From contig NC_081154.1 of the NCBI RefSeq assembly GCF_958295425.1, positions 14,548,938 to 14,612,937 of the forward strand: a DNA stretch of 64,000 bases, read 5' to 3'. The stretch comes from Solea solea. Its lineage: Eukaryota; Chordata; Actinopteri; Pleuronectiformes; Soleidae. Below, piece after piece: positions 36,201 through 50,900 of the stretch. Each line of letters begins with the position of its first letter. Within the stretch, counting starts at the first letter, position 1. The notes below the pieces were generated by a model, which ran no database searches, had not been told where the DNA came from, and saw only the letters and a program-made list of their open reading frames with translations. The position numbers were made by a program, and so were the translations under genes.

Positions 36201-39200
36201 AGTTTACGTTTTGTACTTTTTTTTTACGTTTTCAGATTTTATAATGATTGTGTGAGTGGTCTGGAAAGTGTGGGGGCGGATCGCTAGAGTGGCCCACTCT
36301 AGCGAGATCCAGCAAAATAATCACCAAAAATTCCTAAACAAACTCCTCTCCTGCCCACAATTTCCAACCTACACTGATAATTTTTACATCAAAACGTTGC
36401 CATGGGTGTCGTGTAACCCTGTGTGTGTTTTCATGTTCATATGACTTGTAGTTTTTCTTAAAATCACCTCAAAGCGCAGAGAGTTATGGTCACACTCTGC
36501 ATCCACCTCAATGTTAAAATGTCTGCTTTGGAGTTGTGGAAAAATCAAGACGAGGGTGATTTTAAAACTGTGATTTCTCTGTCAATTCAAGCCCGTTTGT
36601 CACAAATTTTGAGATGGGAGTTGCTGAAAGCCTCCTGACGCTCACAAACCAAAAATGATATCTCTATCATCAACCGTTCTTGAGATATGACAACTTTAAA
36701 ACATGCTGTTTTCTCTGCTTTCTCTGCTGGTTTTGGAGAGATAGGGACAGGTGCGTGCGTGTGCGTGCGTGTTTGGTGTGTGCGTGTGTGTGCGTGCGTG
36801 TGTGTAAGGAGAAGAGGGGACTAGGGGAGGGGCTTATCAGTCTCTCTCTGTATTATTCCACACAAAACTTTGACGTGTAACTCCTCCCACAGTTTTGAGA
36901 AAACCCCCACACATGTTATATCAAAACGTGCGTCTTGACCGGGACTTGTGTGCTATGACTATTTCCAAGTGTTTCAAGTAACCATGGCGACAAAAATCGC
37001 AAAAAACTGCGATATAATACACATGAATGGGAAAATTTGAAAGGGTGACTCCACCAAAAAGTCCTTCCAAGGTGGATTGGATCCAAATAATGTTTCCCAA
37101 TGACGACACATGCCGCAAGAACTGCAGGCACCCTCGAAATTTCGGCCACGGAATTGCCACTCTAGTGTTAACTTGTAATCCCCCCTCGCGAAAGTTTGGC
37201 ACGCTTCTCCTCCCACAGCTTTGAGAAAACCCCCACACATGTTATATCAAAACGTGCGGCTTGGCCAGGAATGGTGTGCTATGACTTTTCTAAGCGTTTC
37301 GAGTTACCATGGCGACAAAAATGGCAGAAAACTGCCGAATAACTTCCACTCACACAACAATGGGAAATGTGTGTGCTGCACCAGTGACAGACTCTGCTGA
37401 GATTCAGAAATAATCAGAGAAATCTCGAAAACAAACTCTTCTCCTGCCCACAATTTTCAACCTACACTGACAATTTTTACATCAAAATGTTGCCATGGGT
37501 GTCGTGTAACCCTGTGTGTGTTTTCATGTTCATATGACTTGTAGTTTTTCTTAAAATCACCTCAAAGCGCAGAGAGTTATGGTCACACTCTGCATCCACC
37601 TCAATGTTAAAATGTCTGCTTTGGAGTTGTGGAAAAATCAAGACGAGGGTGATTTTAAAACTGTGATTTCTCTGTCAATTCAAGCCCGTTTGTCACAAAT
37701 TTTGAGATGGGAGTTGCTGAAAGCCTCCTGACGCTCACAAACCAAAAATGATATCTCTATCATCAACCGTTCTTGAAATATGACAACTTTAAAACATGCT
37801 GTTTTCTCTGCTTTCTCTGCTGGTTTTGGAGAGATAGGGACAGGTGCGTGCGTGTGCGTGCGTGTTTGGTGTGTGCGTGTGTGTGCGTGCGTGTGTGTAA
37901 GGAGAAGAGGGGACTAGGGGAGGGGCTTATCAGTCTCTCTCTGTATTATTCCATACAAAACTTTGACGTGTAACTCCTCCCACAGTTTTGAGAAAACCCC
38001 CACACATGTTATATCAAAACGTGCGTCTTGACCGGGACTTGTGTGCTATGACTATTTCCAAGTGTTTCAAGTAACCATGGCGACAAAAATGGCAAAAAAC
38101 TGCGATATAATACACATGAATGGGAAACTTTATTTTATTATTAAATAAAGGGTGACTCCACCAAAAAGTCCTTCCAAGGTGGATTGGATCCAAATAATGT
38201 TTCCCAATGACGACACATGCCGCAAGAACTGCAGGCACCCTCGAAATTTCGGCCACGGAATTGCCACTCTAGTTAGGTGCCTGCAGCCACAAGGCATACT
38301 AGTCAGAACTCCTAGAGTTCTCACTAGAATGCATTGTGCTGCGAGCACATCTTGTAATCCTGCGCGTTTATTCCGCTTGATATTCTCGCACCCCGCCAAA
38401 AGTTTGGCACGCTACTCCTCCCGCAGTTTTGAGAAAACCCCAACACAAGTTATATCAAAACGTGCGCCTTGACCGGGAATCGTGTGCTATGACTTTTCTA
38501 AGACTTTCGCGTAACCATGGCGACAGAAATCGCGAAAATGTAAAATAATTTCCACTCACACAATAATGGGAAACCGAAAAAAACCAAGCCACTTTGGAGC
38601 ATCACAGTGTCGTCATACTTTAACGTAGAAACGTGGTTGGAACTTTAAACGGGTCACAAGTCTTGGGACTTTTCTGACCTAAGTCAAAGTTTTGATACAT
38701 GTTACGGTTTTTAAACAATCGCAGTTTACGTTTTGTACTTTTTTTTTACGCTTTCAGATTTTATAATGGGTGTGTATTGCGTTGTGTAGGCGGCAGCTAG
38801 AGTGTGCCACTCTAGCGAGATCCAGCAAAATAATCACCAAAAATTTCTAAACAAACTCTTCTCCTGCCCACAATTTTCAACCTACACTGATAATTTTTAC
38901 ATCAAAATGTTGCCATGGGTGTCGTGTAACCCTGTGTGTGTTTTCATGTTCATATGACTTGTAGTTTTTCTTAAAATCACCTCAAAGCGCAGACAACTCT
39001 GGTCACACTCTGCATCCACCTCAATGTTAAAATGTCTGCTTTGGAGTTGTGGAAAAATCAAGACGAGGGTGATTTTAAAACTGTGATTTCTCAGTCAATT
39101 CAAGCCCGTTTGTCACAAATTTTGAGATGGGAGTTGCTGAAAGCCTCCTGACGCTCACAAACCGAAAATTGTATCTCTATCATCAACCGTTCTTGAAATA

Positions 39201-42200
39201 TGACAACTTTAAAACATGCTGTTTTCTCTGCTTTCTCTGCTGGTTTTGGAGAGATAGGGACAGGTGCGTGCGTGTGCGTGCGTGTTTGGTGTGTGCGTGT
39301 GTGTGCGTGCATGTGTGTAAGGAGAAGAGGGGACTAGGGGAGGGGCTTATCAGTCTCTCTGTATTCTTCCACACAAAACTTTGACGTGTAACTCCTCCCA
39401 CAGTTTTGAGAAAACCCCCACACATGTTATATCAAAACGTGCGTCTTGACCGGGACTTGTGTGCTATGACTATTTCAAAGTGTTTCAAGTAACCATGGCG
39501 ACAAAAATCGCAAAAAACTGCGATATAACTTCCACATACACATGAATGGGAAACTTTATTTTATTATTAAATAAAGGGTGACTCCACCAAAAAGTCCTTC
39601 CAAGGTGGATTGGATCCAAATAATGTTTCCCAATGACGACACATGCCGCAAGAACTGCAGGCACCCTCGAAATTTCGGCCACGGAATTGCCACTCTAGTG
39701 TTAACTTGTAATCCCCCCTCGCGAAAGTTTGGCACGCTTCTCCTCCCACAGTTTTGAGAAAACCCCCACACATGTTATATCAAAACGTGCGGCTTGGCCG
39801 GGAATGGTGTGCTATGTCTTTTCTAAGCGTTTCGAGTTACCATGGCGACAAAAATCGCAGAAAACTGCCGAATCACTTCCACTCACACAATAATGGGAAA
39901 TGTGTGTGTGCTGCATCAGTGACAGACTCTGCTGAGATTCAGAAATAATCAGAGAAATTTCTAAACAAACTCTTCTCCTGCCCACAGTTTCCAACCTACA
40001 CTGACAATTTTTACATCAAAACGTTGCCATGGTTGTCCTCTAATCCTGTATGTGTTTTCATGTTCATATGACTTGTAGTTTTTCTTTAAATCACCTCAAA
40101 GCGCAGAGAGTTATGGTCACACTCTGCATCCACCTCAATGTTAAAATGTCTGCTTTGGAGTTCTGGAAAAATCAAGACGAGGGTGATTTTAAAACTGTGA
40201 TTTCTCTGTCAATTCAAGCCCGTTTGTCACAAATTTAAATGTGGGAGTTGCCGAAAGCCTCCTGACGCTCACAAACCAAAAATTGTATCTCTATCATCAA
40301 CCGTTCTTGAAATATGACAACTTTAAAACATGCTGTTTTCTCTGCTTTCTCTGCTGGTTTTGGAGAGATAGGGACAGGTGCGTGCGTGTGCGTGCGTGTT
40401 TGGTGTGTGCGTGTGTGTGCGTGCGTGTGTGTAAGGAGAAGAGGGGACTAGGGGAGGGGCTTATCAGTCTCTCTCTGTATTATTCCATACAAAACTTTGA
40501 CGTGTAACTCCTCCCACAGTTTTGAGAAAAACCCCCACACATGTTATATCAAAACGTGCGTCTTGACCGGGACTTGTGTGCTATGACTATTTCAAAGTGT
40601 TTCAAGTAACCATGGCGACAAAAATCGCAAAAAACTGCGATATAATACACATGAATGGGAAACTTTATTTTATTATTAAATAAAGGGTGACTCCACCAAA
40701 AAGTCCTTCCAAGGTGGATTGGATCCAAATAATGTTTCCCAATGACGACACATGCCGCAAGAACTGCAGGCACCCTCGAAATTTCGGCCACGGAATTGCC
40801 ACTCTAGTGTTAACTTGTAATCCCCCCTCGCGAAAGTTTGGCACGCTTCTCCTCCCACAGCTTTGAGAAAACCCCCACACATGTTATATCAAAACGTGCG
40901 GCTTGGCCGGGAATGGTGTGCTATGACTTTTCTAAGCGTTTCGAGTTACCATGGCGACAAAAATCGCAGAAAACTGCCGAATAACTTCCACTCACACAAT
41001 AATGGGAAATGTGTGTGCTGCATCAGTGACAGACTCTGCTGAGATTCAGAAATAATCAGAGAAATCTCGAAAACAAACTCTTCTCCTGCCCACAATTTTC
41101 AACCTACACTGACAATTTTTACATCAAAATGTTGCCATGGGTGTCGTGTAACCCTGTGTGTGTTTTCATGTTCATATGACTTGTAGTTTTTCTTAAAATC
41201 ACCTCAAAGCGCAGAGAGTTATGGTCACACTCTGCATCCACCTCAATGTTAAAATGTCTGCTTTGGAGTTGTGGAAAAATCAAGACGAGGGTGATTTTAA
41301 AACTGTGATTTCTCTGTCAATTCACGCCCGTTTGTCACAAATTTTGAGATGGGAGCAGCTGAAAGCCTCCTGACGCTCACAAACCAAAAATGATATCTCT
41401 ATCATCAACCGTTCTTGAAATATGACAACTTTAAAACATGCTGTTTTCTCTGCTTTCTCTGCTGGTTTTGGAGAGATAGGGACAGGTGCGTGCGTGTGCG
41501 TGCGTGTTTGGTGTGTGCGTGTGTGTGCGTGCGTGTGTGTAAGGAGAAGAGGGGACTAGGGGAGGGGCTTATCAGTCTCTCTCTGTATTATTCCATACAA
41601 AACTTTGACGTGTAACTCCTCCCACAGTTTTGAGAAAACCCCCACACATGTTATATCAAAACGTGCGTCTTGACCGGGACTTGTGTGCTATGACTATTTC
41701 CAAGTGTTTCAAGTAACCATGGCGACAACAATCGCAAAAAACTGCGATATAATACACATGAATGGGAAACTTTATTTTATTATTAAATAAAGGGTGACTC
41801 CACCAAAAAGTCCTTCCAAGGTGGATTGGATCCAAATAATGTTTCCCAATGACGACACATGCCGCAAGAACTGCAGGCACCCTCGAAATTTCGGCCACGG
41901 AATTGCCACTCTAGTTCTGCTTCTTCTTCTCGCGCCCCCAAAAAGTTTGGCACGCTACTCCTCCCGCAGCTTTGAGAAAACCCCAACACAAGTTATATCA
42001 AAACGTGCGCCTTGACCGGGAATGGTGTGCTATGACTTTTCTAAGACTTTCGCGTAACCATGGCGACAGAAATCGCGAAAATGTAAAATAATTTCCACTC
42101 ACACAATAATGGGAAACCGAAAAAAACCAAGCCCACTTTGGAGCATCACAGTGTCGTCATACTTTAACGTAGAAACGTGGTTGGAACTTTAAACGGGTCA

Positions 42201-43246
42201 CAAGACTTGGGACTTTTCTGACCTAAGTCAAAGTTTTGATACATGTTACGGTTTTTAAACAATCGCAGTTTACGTTTTGTACTTTTTTTTTACGTTTTCA
42301 GATTTTATAATGATTGTGTGAGTGGTCTGGAAAGTGTGGGGGCGGATCGCTAGAGTGGCCCACTCTAGCGAGATCCAGCAAAATAATCACCAAAAATTCC
42401 TAAACAAACTCCTCTCCTGCCCACAATTTCCAACCTACACTGATAATTTTTACATCAAAACGTTGCCATGGGTGTCGTGTAACCCTGTGTGTGTTTTCAT
42501 GTTCATATGACTTGTAGTTTTTCTTAAAATCACCTCAAAGCGCAGAGAGTTATGGTCACACTCTGCATCCACCTCAATGTTAAAATGTCTGCTTTGGAGT
42601 TGTGGAAAAATCAAGACGAGGGTGATTTTAAAACTGTGATTTCTCTGTCAATTCAAGCCCGTTTGTCACAAATTTTGAGATGGGAGTTGCTGAAAGCCTC
42701 CTGACGCTCACAAACCAAAAATGGTATCTCTATCATCAACCGTTCTTGAAATATGACAACTTTAAAACATGCTGTTTTCTCTGCTTTCTCTGCTGGTTTT
42801 GGAGAGATAGGGACAGGTGCGTGCGTGTGCGTGCGTGTTTGGTGTGTGCGTGTGTGTGCGTGCGTGTGTGTAAGGAGAAGAGGGGACTAGGGGAGGGGCT
42901 TATCAGTCTCTCTCTGTATTATTCCATACAAAACTTTGACGTGTAACTCCTCCCACAGTTTTGAGAAAACCCCCACACATGTTATATCAAAACGTGCGTC
43001 TTGACCGGGACTGGTGTGCTATGACTATTTCCAAGTGTTTCAAGTAACCATGGCGACAAAAATCGCAAAAAACTGCGATATAATACACATGAATGGGAAA
43101 CTTTATTTTATTATTAAATAAAGGGTGACTCCACCAAAAAGTCCTTCCAAGGTGGATTGGATCCAAATAATGTTTCCCAATGACGACACATGCCGCAAGA
43201 ACTGCAGGCACCCTCGAAATTTCGGCCACGGAATTGCCACTCTAGT

Positions 43247-44955
43247 TAGTGCCTGCAGCCGCAAGGCATACTAGTCAGAACTCCCTAGAGTTCTCACTAG
43301 AATGCATTGCTGCTGCAAGCATCTCTTGTAATCCTCCCGGCGTTTATTAGGTGCCTGCAGCCACAAGGCATACTAGTCAGAACTCCTAGAGTTCTCACTA
43401 GAATGCATTGTGCTGCGAGCACATCTTGTAATCCTACGCGTTTATTAGGTGCCTGCAGCCACAAGGCATACTAGTGAGAACCTAGAGTTCTCACTAGAAT
43501 GCATTGTGCTGCGAGCACATCTTGTTATCCCAACGGCGTTTATTAGGTGCCTGCTGCTGCAAGGCATACTAGTCAGAACTCCCCAGAGTTCTCACTAGAA
43601 TGCATTGCACAGCAAGCATCTCTTGTAATCCTGCGCGTTTATTCTTCTTGATATTATTCCTCTTCCGCCAAAAGTTTGCCGCGCTACTCCTCCCGCAGCT
43701 TTGAGAAAACCCCAACACAAGTAATATCAAAACGTGCGGCCTGATCGGGAATCGTGAGCTATGACTTTTCTAAGACTTTCGCGTTACCATGGCGACAAAA
43801 ATCGCGAAAAACTGCGATTAATTTCCACTCACACAATAATGGGAAACCGAAAACAACCAAGCCCACTTTGGAGCATCACAGTGTCGTCATACTTTAACGT
43901 AGAAACGTGGTTGGAACTTTAAACGGGTCACAAGACTTGGGACTTTTCTGACCTAAGTCAAAGTTTTGATCCATGTTACGGTTTTTAAACAATCGCAGTT
44001 TACGTTTTGTACTTTTTTTCGACGTTTTCAGATTTTATAATGGGTGTGTATTGCGTTGTGTAGGCGGCAGCTAGAGTGTGCCACTCTAGCGAGATCCAGC
44101 AAAATAATCACCAAAAATTTCTAAACAAACTCTTCTCCTGCCCACAATTTTCAACCTACACTGATAATTTTTACATCAAAATGTTGCCATGGGTGTCGTG
44201 TAACCCTGTGTGTGTTTTCATGTTCATATGACTTGTAGTTTTTCTTAAAATCACCTCAAAGCGCAGACAACTCTGGTCACACTCTCCATTCACTCCCATG
44301 TTAAAATGTCTGCTTTTGAGTTCTGGAAAAATCAAGACGAGGGTGATTTTAAAACTGTGATTTCTCTGTCAATTCACGCCCGTTTGTCACAAATTTAAAT
44401 GTGGGAGTTGCCGAAAGCCTCCTGACGCTCACAAACCAAAAATTGTATCTCTATCATCAACCGTTCTTGAAATATGACAATTTTAAAACATGCTGTTTTC
44501 TCAGCTTTCTCTGCTGGTTTAGGAGAGATAGGGACAGGTGCGTGTGTGTGCGTGTGCGTGCGTGTGTGTGCGTGAAAGGAGAGGGGACTTAGGGAGGGGC
44601 GTGTAAGTCTCTCTGTATTGAATTGCTATTCTTCCACACAAAACTTTGACGTGTAACTCCTCCCACAGTTTTGAGAAAACCCCCACACATGTTATATCAA
44701 AACGTGCGTCTTGACCGGGACTTGTGTGCTATGACTATTTCCAAGTGTTTCAAGTAACCATGGCGACAAAAATCGCAAAAAACTGCGATATAATACACAT
44801 GAATGGGAAACTTTATTTTATTATTAAATAAAGGGTGACTCCACCAAAAAGTCCTTCCAAGGTGGATTGGATCCAAATAATGTTTCCCAATGACGACACA
44901 TGCCGCAAGAACTGCAGGCACCCTCGAAATTTCGGCCACGGAATTGCCACTCTAG
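43247..44955 (+). repeat. Longest monomer: four tandem 5' modules before one body
   Basis: Bases 43247-43642 hold four ~99 bp modules, each starting AGTGCCTGCAG or AGGTGCCTGCAG and ending GCGTTTAT. The four are not identical: palindrome centres are CTCCCTAGAG, CTCCTAGAG, CCTAGAG and CTCCCCAGAG, and tails are CCTCCCGGCG, CCTACGCG, CCCAACGGCG and CCTGCGCG. They are therefore separate old copies, not a fresh slippage product. Monomers at 5603, 22320 and 47355 have two modules each. Confidence 0.8.
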
Positions 44956-47900
44956 TTCTGCTTATTTTTCCTCATCCTCCCGTTTTTTGGCGCGCTACTC
45001 CTCCCGCAGCTTTGAGAAACCCCCAACACAAGTTACATCAAAACGTGCGCCTTGATCGGGAATGGTGTGCTATGACTTTTCTAAGACTTTTGCGTAACCA
45101 TGGCGACAGAAATCGCGAAAATGTAAAATAATTTCCACTCACACAATAATGGGAAACTGAAAAAAACCAAGCCCGCTTTGGAGCATCACAGTGTCGTCAT
45201 ACTTTAACGCAGAAACATGATTGTTACTTTAATCGGGTCACAAGACTTGGGACTTTTCTGACCTAAGTCGACATTTTGATCCATGTTACGGTTTTTAAAC
45301 AATCGCAGTTTACGTTTTGTACTTTTTTTTCGACGTGTTCAGATTTTATAATGGGTGTTTGAGTGGTGTGTGGGCGGATCGCTAGAGTGTGCCACTCTAG
45401 CAAATCCAGCAAAATAATCACCAAAAATCTCGAAACAAACTCTTCTCCTGCCCACAATTTCCAACCTACACAGACAATTTTTACATCAAAATGTTGCCAT
45501 GGCTGTCGTGTAACCCTGTGTGTGTTTTCATGTTCATATGACTTGTAGTTTTTCTTAAAATCACCTCAAAGCGCAGAGAACTCCGGTCACACTCTCCATT
45601 CACTCCCATGTTAAAATGTCTGCTTTTGAGTTGTGGAAAAATCAACCCGAGGGTGATTTTAAAACTGTGATTTCTCAGTCAATTCAAGCCCGTTTGTCAC
45701 AAATTTAAATGTGGGAGTTGCTGAAAGCCTCCTGACGCTCACAAACCAAAAATTTTATCTCTATCATCAACCGTTCTTGAAATATGACAACTTTAAAACA
45801 TGCTGTTTTCTCTGCTTTCTCTGCTGGTTTTGGAGAGATAGGGACAGGTGCGTGCGTGTGCGTGTGCGTGCGTGTGTGTGCGTGAAAGGAGAGGGGACTT
45901 AGGGAGGGGCGTGTAAGTCTCTCTGTATTGAATTGCTATTCTTCCACACAAAACTTTGACGTGTAACTCCTCCCACAGTTTTGAGAAAACCCCCACACAT
46001 GTTATATCAAAACGTGCGTCTTGACCGGGACTTGTGTGCTATGACTATTTCAAAGTGTTTCAAGTAACCATGGCGACAACAATCGCAAAAAACTGCGATA
46101 TAATACACATGAATGGGAAACTTTGAAAGGGTGACTCCACCAAAAAGTCCTTCCAAGGTGGATTGGATCCAAATAATGTTTCCCAATGACGACACATGCC
46201 GCAAGAACTGCAGGCACCCTCGAAATTTCGGCCACGGAATTGCCACTCTAGTGTTAACTTGTAATCCCCCCTCGCGAAAGTTTGGCACGCTTCTCCTCCC
46301 ACAGCTTTGAGAAAACCCCCACACATGTTATATCAAAACGTGCGGCTTGGCCGGGAATGGTGTGCTATGACTTTTCTAAGCGTTTCGAGTTACCATGGCG
46401 ACAAAAATCGCAGAAAACTGCCGAATAACTTCCACTCACACAATAATGGGAAATGTGTGTGTGCTGCCTCAGTGACAGACTCTGCTGAGATTCAGAAATA
46501 ATCAGAGAAATCTCGAAACAAACTCTTCTCCTGCCCACAATTTCCAACCTACACTGACCATTTTTACATCAAAACGTTATCATGGCCGTCCTCTAACCCT
46601 GTATGTGTTTTCATGTTCATATGACTTGTAGTTTTTCTTAAAATCACCTCAAAGCGCAGAGAGTTATGGTCACACTCTGCATCCACCTCAATGTTAAAAT
46701 GTCTGCTTTGGAGTTGTGGAAAAATCAAGACGAGGGTGATTTTAAAACTGTGATTTCTCTGTCAATTCAAGCCCGTTTGTCACAAATTTTGAGATGGGAG
46801 CAGCTGAAAGCCTCCTGACGCTCACAAACCAAAAATTGTATCTCTATCATCAACCGTTCTTGAAATATGACAACTTTAAAACATGCTGTTTTCTCTGCTT
46901 TCTCTGCTGGTTTTGGAGAGATAGGGACAGGTGCGTGCGTGTGCGTGCGTGTTTGGTGTGTGCGTGTGTGTGCGTGCGTGTGTGTAAGGAGAAGAGGGGA
47001 CTAGGGGAGGGGCTTATCAGTCTCTCTCTGTATTATTCCATACAAAACTTTGACGTCTAACTCCTCCCACAGTTTTGAGAAAACCCCCACACATGTTATA
47101 TCAAAACGTGCGTCTTGACCGGGACTTGTGTGCTATGACTATTTCCAAGTGTTTTAAGTAACCATGGCGACAACAATCGCAAAAAACTGCGATATAACTT
47201 CCACATACACATGAATGGGAAAATTTGAAAGGATGACTCCACCAAAAAGTCCTTCCAAGGTGGATTGGATCCAAATAATGTTTCCCAATGACGACACATG
47301 CCGCAAGAACTGCAGGCACCCTCGAAATTTCGGCCACGGAATTGCCACTCTAGTTAGTGCCTGCAGCCGCAAGGCATACTAGTCAGAACTCCCTAGAGTT
47401 CTCACTAGAATGCATTGCTGCTGCAAGCATCTCTTGTAATCCTCCCGGCGTTTATTAGGTGCCTGCAGCCACAAGGCATACTAGTCAGAACTCTATAGAG
47501 TTCTCACTAGAATGCATTGTGCTGCGAGCACATCTTGTAATCCTACGCGTTTATTCTGCTCGATATTCCTCTTCCTCCCGTTTTTTGCCGCGCTACTCCT
47601 CCCGCAGCTTTGAGAAACCCCCAACACAAGTTATATCAAAACGTGCGCCTTGACCGGGAATCGTGAGCTATGACTTTTCTAAGACTTTCGCGTAACCATG
47701 GCGACAGAAATCGCGAAAATGTAAAATAATTTTCACTCATTTCCACTCACACAATAATGGGAAACCGAAAACAACCAAGCCCACTTTGGAGCATCACAGT
47801 GTCGTCATACTTTAACGTAGAAACGTGGTTGGAACTTTAAACGGGTCACAAGACTTGGGACTTTTCTGACCTAAGTCAAAGTTTTGATACATGTTACGGT

Positions 47901-50900
47901 TTTTAAACAATCGCAGTTTACGTTTTGTACTTTTTTTCGACGTTTTCAGATTTTATAATGGGTGTGTATTGCGTTGTGTGGGCGGCAGCTAGAGTGTGCC
48001 ACTCTAGCGAGATCCAGCAAAATAATCACCAAAAATTTCTAAACAAACTCTTCTCCTGCCCACAATTTTCAACCTACACTGATAATTTTTACATCAAAAT
48101 GTTGCCATGGGTGTCGTGTAACCCTGTGTGTGTTTTCATGTTCATATGACTTGTAGTTTTTCTTAAAATCACCTCAAAGCGCAGACAACTCTGGTCACAC
48201 TCTCCATTCACTCCCATGTTAAAATGTCTGCTTTTGAGTTCTGGAAAAATCAAGACGAGGGTGATTTTAAAACTGTGATTTCTCTGTCAATTCAAGCCCG
48301 TTTGTCACAAATTTAAATGTGGGAGTTGCCGAAAGCCTCCTGACGCTCACAAACCAAAAATTTTATCTCTATCATCAACCGTTCTTGAAATATGACAACT
48401 TTAAAACATGCTGTTTTCTCTGCTTTCTCTGCTGGTTTTGGAGAGATAGGGACAGGTGCGTGTGTGTGCGTGTGCGTGCGTGTGTGTGCGTGAAAGGAGA
48501 GGGGACTTAGGGAGGGGCGTGTAAGTCTCTCTGTATTGAATTGCTATTCTTCCACACAAAACTTTGACGTGTAACTCCTCCCACAGTTTTGAGAAAACCC
48601 CCACACATGTTATATCAAAACGTGCGTCTTGACCGGGACTTGTGTGCTATGACTATTTCCAAGTGTTTTAAGTAACCATGGCGACAAAAATCGCAAAAAA
48701 CTGCGATATAATACACATGAATGGGAAACTTTATTTTATTATTAAATAAAGGGTGACTCCACCAAAAAGTCCTTCCAAGGTGGATTGGATCCAAATAATG
48801 TTTCCCAATGACGACACATGCCGCAAGAACTGCAGGCACCCTCGAAATTTCGGCCACGGAATTGCCACTCTAGTTCCGCTTATTATTCCTCATCCTCCCG
48901 TTTTTCGCCGCGCTACTCCTCCCGCAGCTTTGAGAAAACCCCAACACAAGTTATATCAAAACGTGCGCCTTGACCGGGAATGGTGTGCTATGACTTTTCT
49001 AAGACTTTCGCGTAACCATGGCGACAGAAATCGCGAAAATGTAAAATAATTTCCACTCACACAATAATGGGAAACCGAAAACAACCAAGCCCACTTTGGA
49101 GCATCACAGTGTCGTCATACTTTAACGTAGAAACGTGGTTGGAACTTTAAACGGGTCACAAGACTTGGGACTTTTCTGACCTAAGTCAAAGTTTTGATAC
49201 ATGTTACGGTTTTTAAACAATCGCAGTTTACGTTTTGTACTTTTTTTCGACGTTTTCAGATTTTATAATGGGTGTGTATTGCGTTGTGTAGGCGGCAGCT
49301 AGAGTGTGCCACTCTAGCGAGATCCAGCAAAATAATCACCAAAAATTTCTAAACAAACTCTTCTCCTGCCCACAATTTTCAACCTACACTGATAATTTTT
49401 ACATCAAAATGTTGCCATGGGTGTCGTGTAACTCTGTGTGTGTTTTCATGTTCATATGACTTGTAGTTTTTCTTAAAATCACCTCAAAGCGCAGACAACT
49501 CTGGTCACACTCTCCATTCACTCCCATGTTAAATGTCTGCTTTTGAGTTGTGGAAAAATCAAGACGAGGGTGATTTTAAAACTGTGATTTCTCTGTCAAT
49601 TCAAGCCCGTTTGTCACAAATTTTGAGATGGGAGCAGCTGAAAGCCTCCTGACGCTCACAAACCAAAAATTGTATCTCTATCATCAACCGTTCTTGAAAT
49701 ATGACAACTTTAAAACATGCTGTTTTCTCTGCTTTCTCTGCTGGTTTTGGAGAGATAGGGACAGGTGCGTGCGTGTGCGTGTGTGTTTGGTGTGTGCGTG
49801 TGTGTGCGTGCGCGTCTGTAAGGAGAAGAGGGGACTAGGGGAGGGGCTTATCAGTCTCTCTCTGTATTATTCCATACAAAACTTTGACGTGTAACTCCTC
49901 CCACAGTTTTGAGAAAACCCCCACACATGTTATATCAAAACGTGCGTCTTGACCGGGACTTGTGTGCTATGACTATTTCAAAGTGTTTCAAGTAACCATG
50001 GCGACAACAATCGCAAAAAACTGCGATATAATACACATGAATGGGAAACTTTATTTTATTATTAAATAAAGGGTGACTCCACCGAAAAGTCCTTCCAAGG
50101 TGGATTGGATCCAAATAATGTTTCCCAATGACGACACATGCCGCAAGAACTGCAGGCACCCTCGAAATTTCGGCCACGGAATTGCCACTCTAGTGTTAAC
50201 TTGTAATCCCCCCTCGCGAAAGTTTGGCACGCTTCTCCTCCCACAGCTTTGAGAAAACCCCCACACATGTTATATCAAAACGTGCGGCTTGGCCGGGAAT
50301 GGTGTGCTATGACTTTTCTAAGCGTTTCGAGTTACCATGGCGACAAAAATCGCAGAAAACTGCCGAATAACTTCCACTCACACAATAATGGGAAATGTGT
50401 GTGCTGCATCAGTGACAGACTCTGCTGAGATTCAGAAATAATCAGAGAAATTTCTAAACAAACTCTTCTCCTGCCCACAATTTTCAACCTACACTGATAA
50501 TTTTTACATCAAAATGTTGCCATGGGTGTCCTATAACCCTGTATGTGTTTTCATGTTCATATGACTTGTAGTTTTTCTTTAAATCACCTCAAAGCGCAGA
50601 GAGTTATGGTCACACTCTCCATTCACTCCCATGTTAAAATGTCTGCTTTGGAGTTGTGGAAAAATCAAGACGAGGGTGATTTTAAAACTGTGATTTCTCT
50701 TTCAATTCAAGCCCGTTTGTCACAAATTTAAATTTGGGAGTTGCTGAAAGCCTCCTGACGCTCACAAACCAAAAATTGTATCTCTAACATCAACCGTTCT
50801 TGAAATATGACAACTTTAAAACATGCTGTTTTCTCTGCTTTCTCTGCTGGTTTTGGAGAGATAGGGACAGGTGCGTGCGTGTGCGTGCGTGTTTGGTGTG

